A DNA stretch of 64,000 nt from Haliscomenobacter sp033763495 (GCF_033763495.1 NZ_JANRKL010000202.1:1-64000); one strand, 5' to 3'. Positions 9,271 through 18,437 are shown, counted from the first letter of the stretch. The notes: generated from the letters alone by a model not told the origin. Numbers and translations: made by a program.

Positions 9271-10506
9271 ATGTTTCAAGCTTCACAGCTCCGTTTCTAT
9301 TTTACCTACTTATCCTGCCTCGCCCTTCTGATCGGCCTGGTGGTTTCTCCCTATTTGCAATCCATGAGTTTGTTCGGTTTTGCCATTGCCGCAGTGTGGG
9401 AGAGTATCGCCACTAGTGAGACCCTGGCAGAGCGTTGGAAAGCATTCTGGCGGAGGCCCGATTTATGGGTTTTTGGCCTGCATTTTGCGATTGTGCTGTT
9501 GGGGTTTTGGACAGTGCAGGACATGGATTTTTGGCTGGAACGTTTGCGCATCAAATTGCCTTTTTTGATCCTGCCTCTGGCTTTCTTTTTTATGCCGCAA
9601 TTTCCACAAAGACAGTACTTTAGTTTGCTTTATGTGCTGATCATTGTGTTGTCGATCACCAGTCTGGGTATCCTGATTAACTACAGTTTGGACTATGAAA
9701 ACATCCAACTCCTGATCAAACAGGGGCAAGCCATGCCAATGCCGACCAACCATATCCGCTTTAGTTTATTGCTGGCAATTGGGGTGCTAGTGGCGGGGTA
9801 TTTGTACTGGCAGGGCTACTATTTTAAAAGTGAACAGGAGCGCAAATGGATCGCCGGGATGGGGCTGTTTCTTTTTGGGTTTATCCATCTGCTTTCGGTA
9901 CGCAGTGGCATTGCAGCGCTGTATTTGGCTTTGTTGGTAGTGGGTTTGCGCTATGCTTGGGTGACCCGTAAGTATTGGCTGGCTTTGGGAGTCATAGGAG
10001 CGATGGTGGCTTTGCCTGTGCTGGGTTATTTTGTACTGCCGAGTTTTAAAATGAAGGTTGATTACGCCCTATACGACCTGCGGATGCGCCAAAGCGGGCA
10101 CACTGAAATGTTATCTGATTCTGAGCGCATTACTACCTTAAAAGTGGGCTGGAAAATCTTCAAAGCAGCGCCTTTGCTGGGGGTAGGAGCAGGTAATCTG
10201 GATCAAGCCGTACATGCCCAATACGCAGCCCATCACCCCAATGCCGCACGGGTAATGATGCCGCACAATCAGTTTTTGTACGTGGCGGCGGGTTCGGGAG
10301 TGGTAGGCTTGTTGCTGTTTTGCGTGGCGATCTTCCTGCCGATTTTTTATCAGCGCAATTATCAGGATGAGTTGTTTTTGGGGACTTTTGTTGTCCTGCT
10401 TGCTTCCTTGCTGGTGGAGGCTACTTTGGAGAATGCGATGGGGGTGGCGCTGGCGAGTTATTTTTGGTTGTGGGGGTTGAAGCAGCGGGTAGAAGGAGCC
10501 CTTTGA
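9271..10506 (+). CDS. O-antigen ligase / polymerase family membrane protein
   Basis: 411-aa integral inner-membrane protein with about ten hydrophobic segments, typical of the Wzy_C/WaaL family that ligates or polymerises cell-surface polysaccharide from a lipid-linked donor. The large periplasmic loop around residues 270-340 contains the family-like SERITTLKVGWKIFKAAPLLG, GVGAGNLDQ and MMPHNQFLYV, with the MPHN-type His. It stands alone: no glycosyltransferase or flippase genes flank it. It starts 20 bp after a 30-bp inverted repeat and is followed by another palindrome. The exact glycan cannot be inferred. Confidence 0.85.
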   Translation: MFQASQLRFYFTYLSCLALLIGLVVSPYLQSMSLFGFAIAAVWESIATSETLAERWKAFWRRPDLWVFGLHFAIVLLGFWTVQDMDFWLERLRIKLPFLILPLAFFFMPQFPQRQYFSLLYVLIIVLSITSLGILINYSLDYENIQLLIKQGQAMPMPTNHIRFSLLLAIGVLVAGYLYWQGYYFKSEQERKWIAGMGLFLFGFIHLLSVRSGIAALYLALLVVGLRYAWVTRKYWLALGVIGAMVALPVLGYFVLPSFKMKVDYALYDLRMRQSGHTEMLSDSERITTLKVGWKIFKAAPLLGVGAGNLDQAVHAQYAAHHPNAARVMMPHNQFLYVAAGSGVVGLLLFCVAIFLPIFYQRNYQDELFLGTFVVLLASLLVEATLENAMGVALASYFWLWGLKQRVEGAL

Positions 10507-10572
10507 GATAAAAATAATAGAATTGAGGCAAGTTGATTATCAAGCAATTGATGCTTTTCTTTTTTGAGTTAC

Positions 10573-10695
10573 GAGTTCCGAATACATGAGAACATGATTT
10601 TAGAAGTGAGCTACCGCAGCGACTTAGACACAATTTAGGCTTAAGTCGCTGCGGTAGCTCACTTCTAAAATCATGTTCTCATGTATTCGGAACTC
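10573..10695. repeat. Perfect 54-bp inverted repeat (15-nt loop) between convergent genes
   Basis: Arms 10573-10626 and 10642-10695 are identical as reverse complements over all 54 positions. The loop edge includes GCGACTTAGACACA, which recurs at 51364-51377. It lies between the stop of the O-antigen ligase gene (10506) and the stop of the amidohydrolase gene (10701), 5 bp from the latter. It has no T-tract, unlike the intrinsic terminators elsewhere in this window. Confidence 0.95.
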
Positions 10696-10700
10696 ATCAC

Positions 10701-11882
10701 TCAAATAACCCGCCTCACCACCGTATCCGCCCTCAATTGCTCATCCTCCCCCAAATTCAACAACAACAAGCCCGGCTGTTTGCCCACTTCAATACTCCCC
10801 AGTCTATCCTCAAAGCCCAGTGCTTCCGCCCCATTGATGGTCGCCCAACGCAAAATTGTGGTAAATGGCACATAAGATTGGAAACGCGCAATGGTTTTCA
10901 TTTCTTCCAGCACTGACAACTGCCAGTTGGAGGTCAAACTATCGGTGCCAATGGTGACCTTAGCCACCGTATCCAGAAAATACTGATAATTCGGCAAGCG
11001 ATTCTCGATGAACAAATTGGCATTGGGGCAGGTGGCCCAATAAATATCCCGACTCCAGGCCTGAGCGGCGCGGATGTCCTCAGGGGTACTTTCGGTATTG
11101 TGCACAAAAAGGGTGCGGCAGGCCGGATCCATGTTTTCCAGTGCGTAATGGATAGAATTTTTGCCACTGGGCTGAAACTGATCCAGGGGGAAACCGAAAC
11201 CAGCGTAAAACTCCAAAAAACTCCCAGTTTTGTTTTGGAAAAGCGCATTTTCCCCCGGGGTTTCCTGGTTATGGATACTCACGGTGCAGCCTGGTTGGTT
11301 CAGCGCATTGATTTTTTTGAATAAGTTACGGGAAACCGTATAGGGGGCGTGGGGCACCGCACTTTTGCGGTTTCCATTGTCATCACTTTGTTGGTCGTAA
11401 GCAGGTTTGAAATTACTGAACCAATTATCGGCTCCCTCTTCTTGCAAGAAGTCAAAAAACTCCACAAAGGTATAATATTGGATCTGGCTTTGGTTCTTAC
11501 GGTTCGCCGTATCCGCTTTATTGGAAATATCTCCTACTGCCATGATGCCGCCTTCCCACATTTCGGCATCGGCGCGGTCGATAGCATCCAGGATTTCCTC
11601 CATGGAAATGTCGCGGAAATTGACCACTGTTTGTAAAAAAGGCACCAGGCCGGTTCCAGTATTCGCCTTGCCTTTCATGTGGGAAAGCTCCAGGTGACAG
11701 TGGGTATTGATGAAGCCGGGTACAATGGCCCCCTTCAGCTTTTCCACACTGGCTGGGTCATGAGCAGCCAATTCATCAATTTGTAAAATGGTGCCTTGAG
11801 CGTCAAAGATGACTACCTTTTCGTCCAGTGCGACGTCGGTGATTCCAGTATAAAGGCGATCAGCGCTGATCTTCCGTATCAT
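10701..11882 (-). CDS. Amidohydrolase of the cytosine-deaminase/chlorohydrolase type
   Basis: 393-aa metal-dependent hydrolase. The beta-barrel start includes GFINTHCHLELSHMKG, with the HxH metal ligands. A later His occurs in VSIHNQETPGEN and another in VHNTESTPEDIR. The metal-binding Asp lies in TIGTDSLTSN, and the C-terminal strand domain ends with IEVGKQPGLLLLNL. This pattern resembles aminodeoxyfutalosine deaminase-like and SsnA-like deaminases; which substrate is used cannot be told from sequence. It starts 22 bp after the stop of the DUF1015 gene, so the two are likely one transcript. Confidence 0.85.
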   Translation of the reverse strand: MIRKISADRLYTGITDVALDEKVVIFDAQGTILQIDELAAHDPASVEKLKGAIVPGFINTHCHLELSHMKGKANTGTGLVPFLQTVVNFRDISMEEILDAIDRADAEMWEGGIMAVGDISNKADTANRKNQSQIQYYTFVEFFDFLQEEGADNWFSNFKPAYDQQSDDNGNRKSAVPHAPYTVSRNLFKKINALNQPGCTVSIHNQETPGENALFQNKTGSFLEFYAGFGFPLDQFQPSGKNSIHYALENMDPACRTLFVHNTESTPEDIRAAQAWSRDIYWATCPNANLFIENRLPNYQYFLDTVAKVTIGTDSLTSNWQLSVLEEMKTIARFQSYVPFTTILRWATINGAEALGFEDRLGSIEVGKQPGLLLLNLGEDEQLRADTVVRRVI

Positions 11883-11904
11883 GAGTCGTTTTTTATGTCG
11901 ATGA

Positions 11905-13011
11905 TTAAATTGGAAAAGGGCGCACCACTACACCATTTTTCATCCTCGGCTCAAACCAGGTTGATTTAGGTGGCAAGGCCTGATCGTGATCTGCCAGCAA
12001 CATCATTTCCTGCAAGTTGACCGGGTAGAGGGCGAAGGCTACGCGTTGGGGTTTGAGTTGTTGTACGTGTTGCAAATGGGCCATTCCTTTGCCCCCTTCA
12101 ACATAGATCAAGCGGGGCTCCTGGCGCACATTGACAATGTCAAACACATTTGGCAAAATCACTTCGTTGAACAATTGGGTATCCAAAATGGCTTTTTCCC
12201 AATGGTAGTGCTCCAGAAAATCCCGGCGCCAAGTTAGGCGAAAAGCCTGGTTTTCTACCAATAAACCCCATTCAAATTTCTGGCTTGGGAGCACTGCACT
12301 AGTACGGGCTTCGATGTCAAAATAGGGTTCGAGTTTTTTGAGTAACTCATCCACAGTCCAACTTACCTCCTCCAGAATGCGATGAAATGCCTGGATATTT
12401 AAGTGATTAGATGGAAAAAGGGCTACCAAAAAATCAGGATCAACATTTCCGTGTATCAAAGTTTGTTCGTATAAAATTGCCGAAGAAGAGCAGCGATGAT
12501 GCCCATCGGCGATGTAGGAACGAGGCACAAAGGCGGTGAACAATTCCTGAATGTATTGCAATTCGATGGGGTCGGTGATTTCCCAGATTTGGTAGGTCTG
12601 TTCTTCGGCTGGAAAAGGAATTTCCAGATGTGGAGCCTGTTTATTCGCTACATTTTGCATCCAGGCCTCAATCGCAGGTACGCTTGGATAAGCCAACAGC
12701 ACCGGTTTTATCATCGCCATTTGTTCCTTCCACAAGCGGATTTGCACTTCCTCCTTGGCAGGGATAGTATTTTCATGGCGTTTGATGGCCCCTTGCAAAT
12801 AATCCTGTACATGGGCACAAGCAACCAGGCCTAAAGCACGGTGACCGACAGATTGAATGGAACAAAGGTAAAGGGCGGGTATTTCCCTCGATTCAAAGTA
12901 AGCAGTTTGTGCAAAACGGGGAAACTCTTCTTTTACGGCAGCAAAAAAAGTGTCGTTTGATTTAATTTTTTCCAAATGTGGCAAGAGCGCCCGAAAAGGG
13001 TTGATTCGCAT
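11905..13011 (-). CDS. DUF1015 family protein
   Basis: 368-aa cytosolic protein. The start at 13011 (MRINPFRALLPHLEKI) is preferred over the ORF maximum at 13089 because the upstream extension is hydrophobic and untypical of the family. The DUF1015 hallmark YIADGHHRCSSSAILYE is present about half way through. Members commonly sit near serine-biosynthesis genes in Bacteroidota; here the partner is an amidohydrolase 22 bp downstream. A TAACTTTG box at 13072-13079 could be its promoter. Biochemical role is not established for the family. Confidence 0.85.
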   Translation of the reverse strand: MRINPFRALLPHLEKIKSNDTFFAAVKEEFPRFAQTAYFESREIPALYLCSIQSVGHRALGLVACAHVQDYLQGAIKRHENTIPAKEEVQIRLWKEQMAMIKPVLLAYPSVPAIEAWMQNVANKQAPHLEIPFPAEEQTYQIWEITDPIELQYIQELFTAFVPRSYIADGHHRCSSSAILYEQTLIHGNVDPDFLVALFPSNHLNIQAFHRILEEVSWTVDELLKKLEPYFDIEARTSAVLPSQKFEWGLLVENQAFRLTWRRDFLEHYHWEKAILDTQLFNEVILPNVFDIVNVRQEPRLIYVEGGKGMAHLQHVQQLKPQRVAFALYPVNLQEMMLLADHDQALPPKSTWFEPRMKNGVVVRPFPI

Positions 13012-13481
13012 GGATCCATTACTTGGAAGCAAGGTAGCAAAATAGCAAAATAAAATAAAAAGGAACGGGTGCAAAGTTATCACACCCATTCCTTAGTGCA
13101 GGACAGCCCCAGAAGGGAAGGGGCTGCCACCTGATTGTTTAGAACTAGCATTGCATAGTGTACGCTTAGCCTGCCGCAAGGCAAAGACTGTCTGATTCTA
13201 GAACAAGAAATAATGTGGCTAGATAGTGTAGAAGGCTGAAAATAATACTGGAACGGACGACTAAGCGTATGCAGAAGGCTTAAGCTCTAAAAACAATGGC
13301 CAAATATACAACTAATTGCATTCCATGTATATCGAATAATTGTAAAAATTAGGTATTATTTACAAAATCAAAGAAAGTGTAGGGAACCATTTTATACACT
13401 TATTTCGTTGGACAAAAGCTTATATTCGCGCCAAATTTATCTTAAACGATTAAAACGCGACTCCACTTCAACTGTGTTACC
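13012..13481. other. 470-bp divergent intergenic region upstream of metG
   Basis: It holds the DUF1015 promoter on one side, a structured stretch at about 13095-13290 (listed separately) and the metG leader. A TATATTCG box at 13421-13428 is a weak candidate for the metG promoter. The segment 13300-13400 is plain AT-rich sequence. Confidence 0.6.
13095..13290 (+). ncRNA. Candidate structured RNA of unknown class
   Basis: Several stems can be drawn by eye. CAGCCCC/GGGGCTG (13105-13111 with 13121-13127) closes a 9-nt loop. TACGCTTAG (13161-13169) pairs with CTAAGCGTA (13261-13269) and encloses about 90 nt. Inside is TGCC-GCAA-GGCA, a GNRA-type tetraloop hairpin at 13172-13183. ATAGTGTA and AGAAGGCT each occur twice. 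No open reading frame explains it. It could be a free small RNA (6S-like size) or part of the metG leader. No tmRNA tag, tRNA-like arm or SRP/RNase P core was found. Strand is assumed from metG. Confidence 0.3.
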
Positions 13482-15650
13482 ATGTCAAAAAAATATTTGA
13501 TCACCTCTGCTTTGCCTTATGCCAACGGCGCCCTACACCTGGGCCACCTGGCTGGCGCTTATTTACCTGCTGACATCTACGTGCGCTATCTGCGGATGCT
13601 TGGCAAGGAGGTGGTATGGGTATGTGGTTCAGACGAACATGGCGCAGCCATTACCATCAAGGCTAAAAAAGAAGGCATCAGCCCACGGGAAATTATCGAC
13701 AAATACCATGCCCTGAATAAGGCTACTTTTGAACAACTGGGCATCTCCTTCGACATTTACCACCGCACCAGTGAGCCTATTCACCACAAAACCTCCCAGG
13801 ACTTTTTCCTGCGTTTGCACGAAAAGGGAGGCGAGTTTGAAGAAAATTTCATCGAACAATATTACGACGAAGACTATGATCAATTCCTGGCGGACCGCTA
13901 CATCATTGGTACTTGTCCAAAATGTGGACACACCGAAGCCTTTGGCGACCAGTGTGAGAACTGTGGTTCTGACCTCTCACCCCTGGAACTGATCAATCCC
14001 CGTTCGACGCTGAGTGGAAAAACACCAGTCCTGAAAGAAACCAAACATTGGTACTTTAAACTCGACAACCACACCGAGTGGTTGAAACAATGGATTGAAA
14101 CCGGAGTACTCGACGGCAAACAACACCACGACCCCAAAACCTGGAAAAACCACGTGTTGGGTCAATGTTTGTCCTGGCTGGATGGCGGCTTGCATCCTCG
14201 TTCCATTACCCGAGACCTGGATTGGGGCATCCCCGTGCCGCTGCCAGAAGGCAAAGGAAAGGTTTTGTACGTATGGTTTGATGCGCCTATTGGTTACATC
14301 TCTGCCGCCAAGCAATGGGCTCTGGACAATGGCGAAAACTGGGAGGAATATTGGAAAGGCGACGAGGTGGAATTGATCCATTTTATTGGCAAAGACAACA
14401 TCGTTTTCCACTGCATCATTTTTCCGGCCATGCTCAAGGCGCACGGCGAATTTGCCTTGCCTAAAAACGTACCCGCCAATCAATTCCTGAATTTTGAAGG
14501 GCAAAAATTCTCCAAATCGCGGGGCTGGGGTATTGAGCAACACAACTACCTGGAAGAATTTGCCGATTTTCCCAATAAAGAAGATGCATTGCGTTATGCC
14601 CTGCTGCGCAACATGCCGGAAAACCGCGACGCGGATTTCAAATGGGACGATTTTGTGGACTATCACGACAAGGAACTGGCCGACAACCTGGGCAACTTTG
14701 TCAACCGGGTGATCACCCTGACCCACAAATATTATGGTGGCCAAGTACCGGAACTAAAAATCGACCTTCGGGACAAACTGGCCGAGGTCACTGCCTTGGT
14801 ACAGCGCTTCAGCGAGGAGTTGGACGCCTTTAGTTTCAAAGCGGCCAGCCAAACCTTTTTGGAAATTTCTACCTACGGCAATACCTACTTGCAGGATGTA
14901 TCGCCCTGGAACATTTACAAGGAAAATCCCGATAGCCCGGTCATTCGGGAGTGTATGTTCTTGTGTTTGCAGATCGTGGGTTTGTTGAGTTTGGCGGCGC
15001 ATCCATTTATTCCATTTACCTCGCCGAGGTTCCGCAGGCTGATTGGTTTGCCAGAGGTGCAAAATGGAGATTGGACGGAGCTGTTGCACAAACTGGAAAA
15101 TGGCCTGGCTATTGTGCCTGCCGGGCACCAGGTTGGTGAAGCGGAGGTATTGTTTCCCAAAATCAACGATCGGCGTGATACCAGTCGCCTGGAGATTGTC
15201 AACCGTCAAAAGGACAAACTGGCGGCTATTTTGGCTGCCGAAGCGGAAAGAATTAAAAATGCGCCTGCTGCTCAGGATTCAAAAACGAGCGAAGTGACCA
15301 ATACTGAACTGCCTGCTTTGAAGGAGGTGATCCAATACGAGGATTTTGCCAAAATTGACCTGCGGGTGGGCACCATCCTTTCCGCCGAACGAGTACCTAA
15401 AGCGGACAAGTTGCTGAAATTGCAAGTTGATCTGGGCTTTGAAGAAAGGACGATTGTTTCTGGGATTGCGGAGCATTTTAGCCCAGAAGAACTGCCTGGT
15501 AAACAGGTGGTGGTGGTAGCGAATCTTGCACCGCGCAAATTGCGAGGCATTGAATCGAATGGGATGATCCTGAGCGCAGAGGAACCGGATGGGAGGCTGC
15601 GTTTGGTGAGTCCGGCGGTAGGGGTGAGCAATGGGAGCATTGTGAAATAA
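13482..15650 (+). CDS. metG: Methionyl-tRNA synthetase with C-terminal tRNA-binding domain
   Basis: 722-aa class I synthetase that charges tRNA-Met. The HIGH motif appears as HLGH in ANGALHLGHLAGAYLP. A zinc knuckle has two CxxC pairs (CPKCGHTEAFGDQCENCG). The KMSKS loop reads KFSKS (EGQKFSKSRGWG). An anticodon-binding helical domain follows, then a C-terminal EMAP/Trbp-like OB-fold domain (FAKIDLRVGTILSAERV onward, last ~110 residues) of the dimeric long MetRS form. The last two codons and the stop lie inside the arm of a long inverted repeat (15642-15674), which is odd for an essential gene. Confidence 0.97.
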   Translation: MSKKYLITSALPYANGALHLGHLAGAYLPADIYVRYLRMLGKEVVWVCGSDEHGAAITIKAKKEGISPREIIDKYHALNKATFEQLGISFDIYHRTSEPIHHKTSQDFFLRLHEKGGEFEENFIEQYYDEDYDQFLADRYIIGTCPKCGHTEAFGDQCENCGSDLSPLELINPRSTLSGKTPVLKETKHWYFKLDNHTEWLKQWIETGVLDGKQHHDPKTWKNHVLGQCLSWLDGGLHPRSITRDLDWGIPVPLPEGKGKVLYVWFDAPIGYISAAKQWALDNGENWEEYWKGDEVELIHFIGKDNIVFHCIIFPAMLKAHGEFALPKNVPANQFLNFEGQKFSKSRGWGIEQHNYLEEFADFPNKEDALRYALLRNMPENRDADFKWDDFVDYHDKELADNLGNFVNRVITLTHKYYGGQVPELKIDLRDKLAEVTALVQRFSEELDAFSFKAASQTFLEISTYGNTYLQDVSPWNIYKENPDSPVIRECMFLCLQIVGLLSLAAHPFIPFTSPRFRRLIGLPEVQNGDWTELLHKLENGLAIVPAGHQVGEAEVLFPKINDRRDTSRLEIVNRQKDKLAAILAAEAERIKNAPAAQDSKTSEVTNTELPALKEVIQYEDFAKIDLRVGTILSAERVPKADKLLKLQVDLGFEERTIVSGIAEHFSPEELPGKQVVVVANLAPRKLRGIESNGMILSAEEPDGRLRLVSPAVGVSNGSIVK

Positions 15651-15924
15651 ATGGCTTCATGAAGTTTTTTGAAAAAACCGTTCTCAGAAGCAAGGCTTTT
15701 CAATTGCCACGTGCTTTAGCGCGTGGATAGCAGGAATTTTTGAAAATGGGCTTTAGCCCTTACTCAATACTTACTGCTTGGGCTAAAGCCCACTAAAAAG
15801 GCAATCTTCATCCACGCGCTAAAGCACGTGGCAATTGAAGTGCATTATGCCTAACATACTTTAATGTTCGGACTATGCTGAAGATCGTTTATTTCAAAAA
15901 ACTTCATGAAGCCATTTATTTCAC
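15642..15924. repeat. Triple nested inverted repeat spanning the metG stop codon
   Basis: Three concentric pairs were found. The outer arms 15642-15674 and 15892-15924 form 33 perfect bp. The middle arms 15701-15728 and 15810-15837 form 28 perfect bp, with GTGCTTTAGCGCGTGG inside. The inner arms 15747-15758 and 15781-15792 form 12 bp. The left outer arm contains the last two codons and the TAA of metG. Two near-palindromic CCCACG-ATAAAT-CATGGG units follow (about 15924-15943 and 15965-15984). This fills the 349-bp gap to the Nudix gene. Confidence 0.9.
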
Positions 15925-15999
15925 CCACGAATAAATTCATGGGGTGATGCGGTAGGGTGGCCTCCCACGGATAAATCCATGGGTTGGCGGCACATCGAG

Positions 16000-16488
16000 T
16001 CACCCCAAAATCCTCACCCCAGCCAACTCCTCATCCATAAACAACAAGTTCATTTCTGCATCATACACCGCGTTAAAAGCAAAAGGTTTTTCCTCCATTA
16101 AGTACTGATAAATGGTGAAATCGGTAGGTGGGGTGGGGACTTTGGGGACATCCGCAAAAGCAATCCATTCCAAATCGCCCTCCGGGCAAGGCGGCGGAGC
16201 AATAAAATCAATATCCGCAATATAAATGTTGCATTGCCAATTGTAATCTATCGGCGAAGACTCCATCAGGCTACCCCCGTATTTTAATTTTTCCACCTCT
16301 AGTCCAGTTTCTTCTTTCAATTCGCGGTGCGCGGCAGTGCGTGGATCTTCAAAAGGCTCCAACTTCCCACCTACGGGCAGGTAGCTGCCTACATACGGTG
16401 GCTTGATGCGTTTGAGCAAAAGAAAGTGTTGTTGATGGCGCAAAATGACCATGGAACAAGCACGTTTAAGGCCGAGTGGAAAAGACAT
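16000..16488 (-). CDS. Nudix hydrolase
   Basis: 162-aa protein with a full Nudix box: GGKLEPFEDPRTAAHRELKEET, in which the REL-EE-G residues that bind the catalytic Mg ions are all present. The family hydrolyses nucleoside diphosphates linked to another moiety. The start MSFPLGLKRACSMVIL resembles 8-oxo-dGTPase/MutT-like members of similar size, but the substrate is not decidable from sequence. It is a monocistronic minus-strand gene, convergent with metG. Confidence 0.88.
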   Translation of the reverse strand: MSFPLGLKRACSMVILRHQQHFLLLKRIKPPYVGSYLPVGGKLEPFEDPRTAAHRELKEETGLEVEKLKYGGSLMESSPIDYNWQCNIYIADIDFIAPPPCPEGDLEWIAFADVPKVPTPPTDFTIYQYLMEEKPFAFNAVYDAEMNLLFMDEELAGVRILG

Positions 16489-16701
16489 AGCAAATAGAAT
16501 TGAAAGGTTTTCACCAAATAAACAGATATTCTGGTAAAAGTTTACATTGAACTGAAAAAAGATGTTCCCCCTCCTTTTTGATGATTTTTTCCAAATCCTC
16601 TTTTAGCAGGATGTTTCAATCGCGCTCAGGCTGGAACTTTGTCCTGTATTTCAGCTGAAAAATACTGGTCACTACAAAACATCCAAAAACCTGGAACATG
16701 T

Positions 16702-17823
16702 ATGAAAAAGCTATTTACGCTCCTGCTTTTGCTGGGGCTGCTAGGGGGTATTTGCGCCCAAAATGAGGCACCAACCCTGGCCAGAGCCTCTGAATTTACC
16801 ATTCCTGTTTCGCCTGCCTTTGATCTTTTGGCGGTCAACCCATCCCAAATTTTACGCCCCAACAACATCCGGGAGTTTAAAGTGGATTGGTCCTTCCGAT
16901 CCTGGCGACTCAAGCCCAATCTAGCCATACAAGCCCAACCCATTTGGGAGATTTTTTACAACCGTGCCGATTTACGACCATACCAACGTACCTCTTCGTT
17001 TTTGAAGACCTTATCTACCCTGGACTTTTCAGCCGGAACCATTGAAGATGACGCACAAAACCGTCGGGTGGCGATGGCAGCCAAGATCAACCTGTACCGC
17101 GAACGAGATCCACTGAGTGATATTGAAGTATTTACAGTTGATACAACGTTTAACCGCCTGCAACAGGAACGGATGAGGATGTTGGTTGACTTGCAACTCA
17201 AACGCAACCGCGCTGAAGTAAGCATGCGCGACCGATTGCGCTACGAACAACAAATGGACTCTATCCAGCAGGAATACAACAACCTGGATAAACTACAAAA
17301 AGACAACATCCAGAATCTGGTAGTCCGTTACCTGCGCAGCAACTGGAATGCTTCACACGTGGATGTGGCCTTTGGCCGGATTTTTTCCTATGCCAACCCC
17401 AAGGTGGATAGTTTGGTGCTGCGAGGGCAGGCTACCGCTTTTTGGATTAGTGCCAGTAAAGGAATTGGCCGCAAAGTGTTGTTGACAGGCCTGTTCAAAT
17501 ACATTATGCAAGAACGACGGAACGATTTGAGTGCGATCAACGCTAGTGGCAACATCGTTTCGATGGGCATGGGCCTGCGTTACGGTGGTTCCAAATTCAA
17601 TTTTTTTGCCGATGTATTGTACTCGCAAGGCAATGCCCAGTTTGTACTCAGCGATCCTGGCTTGAACCTTACCCAACTCAGTGCCATGAGTATTTCCTAT
17701 GGCGGAGATTGGCGCCTCAGCCGCAACGTGATGCTCTCCTATGGCGTACGTACTGATTACACCAAACAAATGCAGTTCAAAAACATCATACCCGTCGCCA
17801 ATCTGGCCTGTATGATGCGCTAA
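16702..17823 (+). CDS. Secreted or outer-membrane protein of unknown function
   Basis: 373 aa. The start was placed at 16702, where MKKLFTLLLLLGLLGGICAQ forms a signal peptide; an upstream ATG at 16639 would precede it with a non-signal stretch. The mature part begins ASEFTIPVSPAFDLL. The middle section (about 150-240) is charged and helix-like (LQQERMRMLVDLQLKRNRAE). The last ~130 residues alternate polar and aromatic residues with repeated Gly-Tyr/Phe strands, as in outer-membrane beta-barrels. No family recognised. The next gene follows 44 bp later on the same strand. Confidence 0.75.
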   Translation: MKKLFTLLLLLGLLGGICAQNEAPTLARASEFTIPVSPAFDLLAVNPSQILRPNNIREFKVDWSFRSWRLKPNLAIQAQPIWEIFYNRADLRPYQRTSSFLKTLSTLDFSAGTIEDDAQNRRVAMAAKINLYRERDPLSDIEVFTVDTTFNRLQQERMRMLVDLQLKRNRAEVSMRDRLRYEQQMDSIQQEYNNLDKLQKDNIQNLVVRYLRSNWNASHVDVAFGRIFSYANPKVDSLVLRGQATAFWISASKGIGRKVLLTGLFKYIMQERRNDLSAINASGNIVSMGMGLRYGGSKFNFFADVLYSQGNAQFVLSDPGLNLTQLSAMSISYGGDWRLSRNVMLSYGVRTDYTKQMQFKNIIPVANLACMMR

Positions 17824-17867
17824 ATTGATTCAATAACCGATTTTTTCACCTACAAACCTTTAAAACA

Positions 17868-18437
17868 ATGAAAAATTCATTGCAAACTGTTTTTTTGAAG
17901 CTAAGCTTCCTCCTTGCATTTTGTGCATCCTTTACATTTTCTTATGCCCAAGGCGTTGACACGGCTCAGGCTAGTCTATTACTCAGGGGGGATTTGCAAA
18001 ACCACTTAATCAGTAAGTTAGGAGGCAAATTGGGAGAAATCAAAGTGTCGGAACGGTTTACTGCCGGCAATTCCACCATTCAAATTGCATCCCGGCAAAT
18101 CCCTTCAAGATTAGGTACTGTTGACCAAATTACCATTAAAATTACCGAGGCTGGCAAAACCCAGTTTTTTAGCCTGACCCAAAGTTCCGATGGTAAACTT
18201 TCAGAATTGCGGAGTGGTCAATTGGTAGCCATAAGTGGAGGAAATCCCCTCAATTGTGTCTCCCAGCTGTTTGGCGCGGCCAGTTCTTGCAGTGCTTGTA
18301 AAACCAAAATTCTAAATTGTATCAGCCAAAACAATACTTTCCTTGCCAGAGTGCGTTGTCTTGGCCGCAATTTTGATGGCACTTGTATTTCATGTGGTGT
18401 TAGCCTGGTTTCGATCGTAAGCTGCCTTAAAGGCTAA
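17868..18437 (+). CDS. Small secreted Cys-rich protein of unknown function
   Basis: 189 aa with a signal peptide ending near FTFSYAQG. The N-terminal half after the signal is lysine- and threonine-containing, with no Cys. The C-terminal ~65 residues carry at least eight Cys (NCVSQ, SSCSACKT, LNCIS, RCLGR, GTCISCG, SCLKG), spaced like a disulfide-rich or metal-binding mini-domain. No family recognised. It lies 44 bp downstream of the unknown outer-membrane-type gene and may be co-transcribed with it. The Cys cluster makes a periplasmic or surface location with oxidised disulfides likely; that is inference. Confidence 0.7.
   Translation: MKNSLQTVFLKLSFLLAFCASFTFSYAQGVDTAQASLLLRGDLQNHLISKLGGKLGEIKVSERFTAGNSTIQIASRQIPSRLGTVDQITIKITEAGKTQFFSLTQSSDGKLSELRSGQLVAISGGNPLNCVSQLFGAASSCSACKTKILNCISQNNTFLARVRCLGRNFDGTCISCGVSLVSIVSCLKG

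Noticed and set aside
10507..10700. The 54-bp palindrome as a simple bidirectional terminator
   Set aside because: No T-tract on either side and far longer than needed; listed as a repeat instead, though termination cannot be excluded.
13095..13290. Possible tmRNA (CTAAGCGTATGCAGAAGGCTTA resembles a late tmRNA segment)
   Set aside because: No ALAA-type tag codons, no tRNA-like acceptor stem and no CCA end were found on either strand.
13977..14744. 255-aa minus-strand ORF
   Set aside because: Antisense to metG; shadow of its codon bias.
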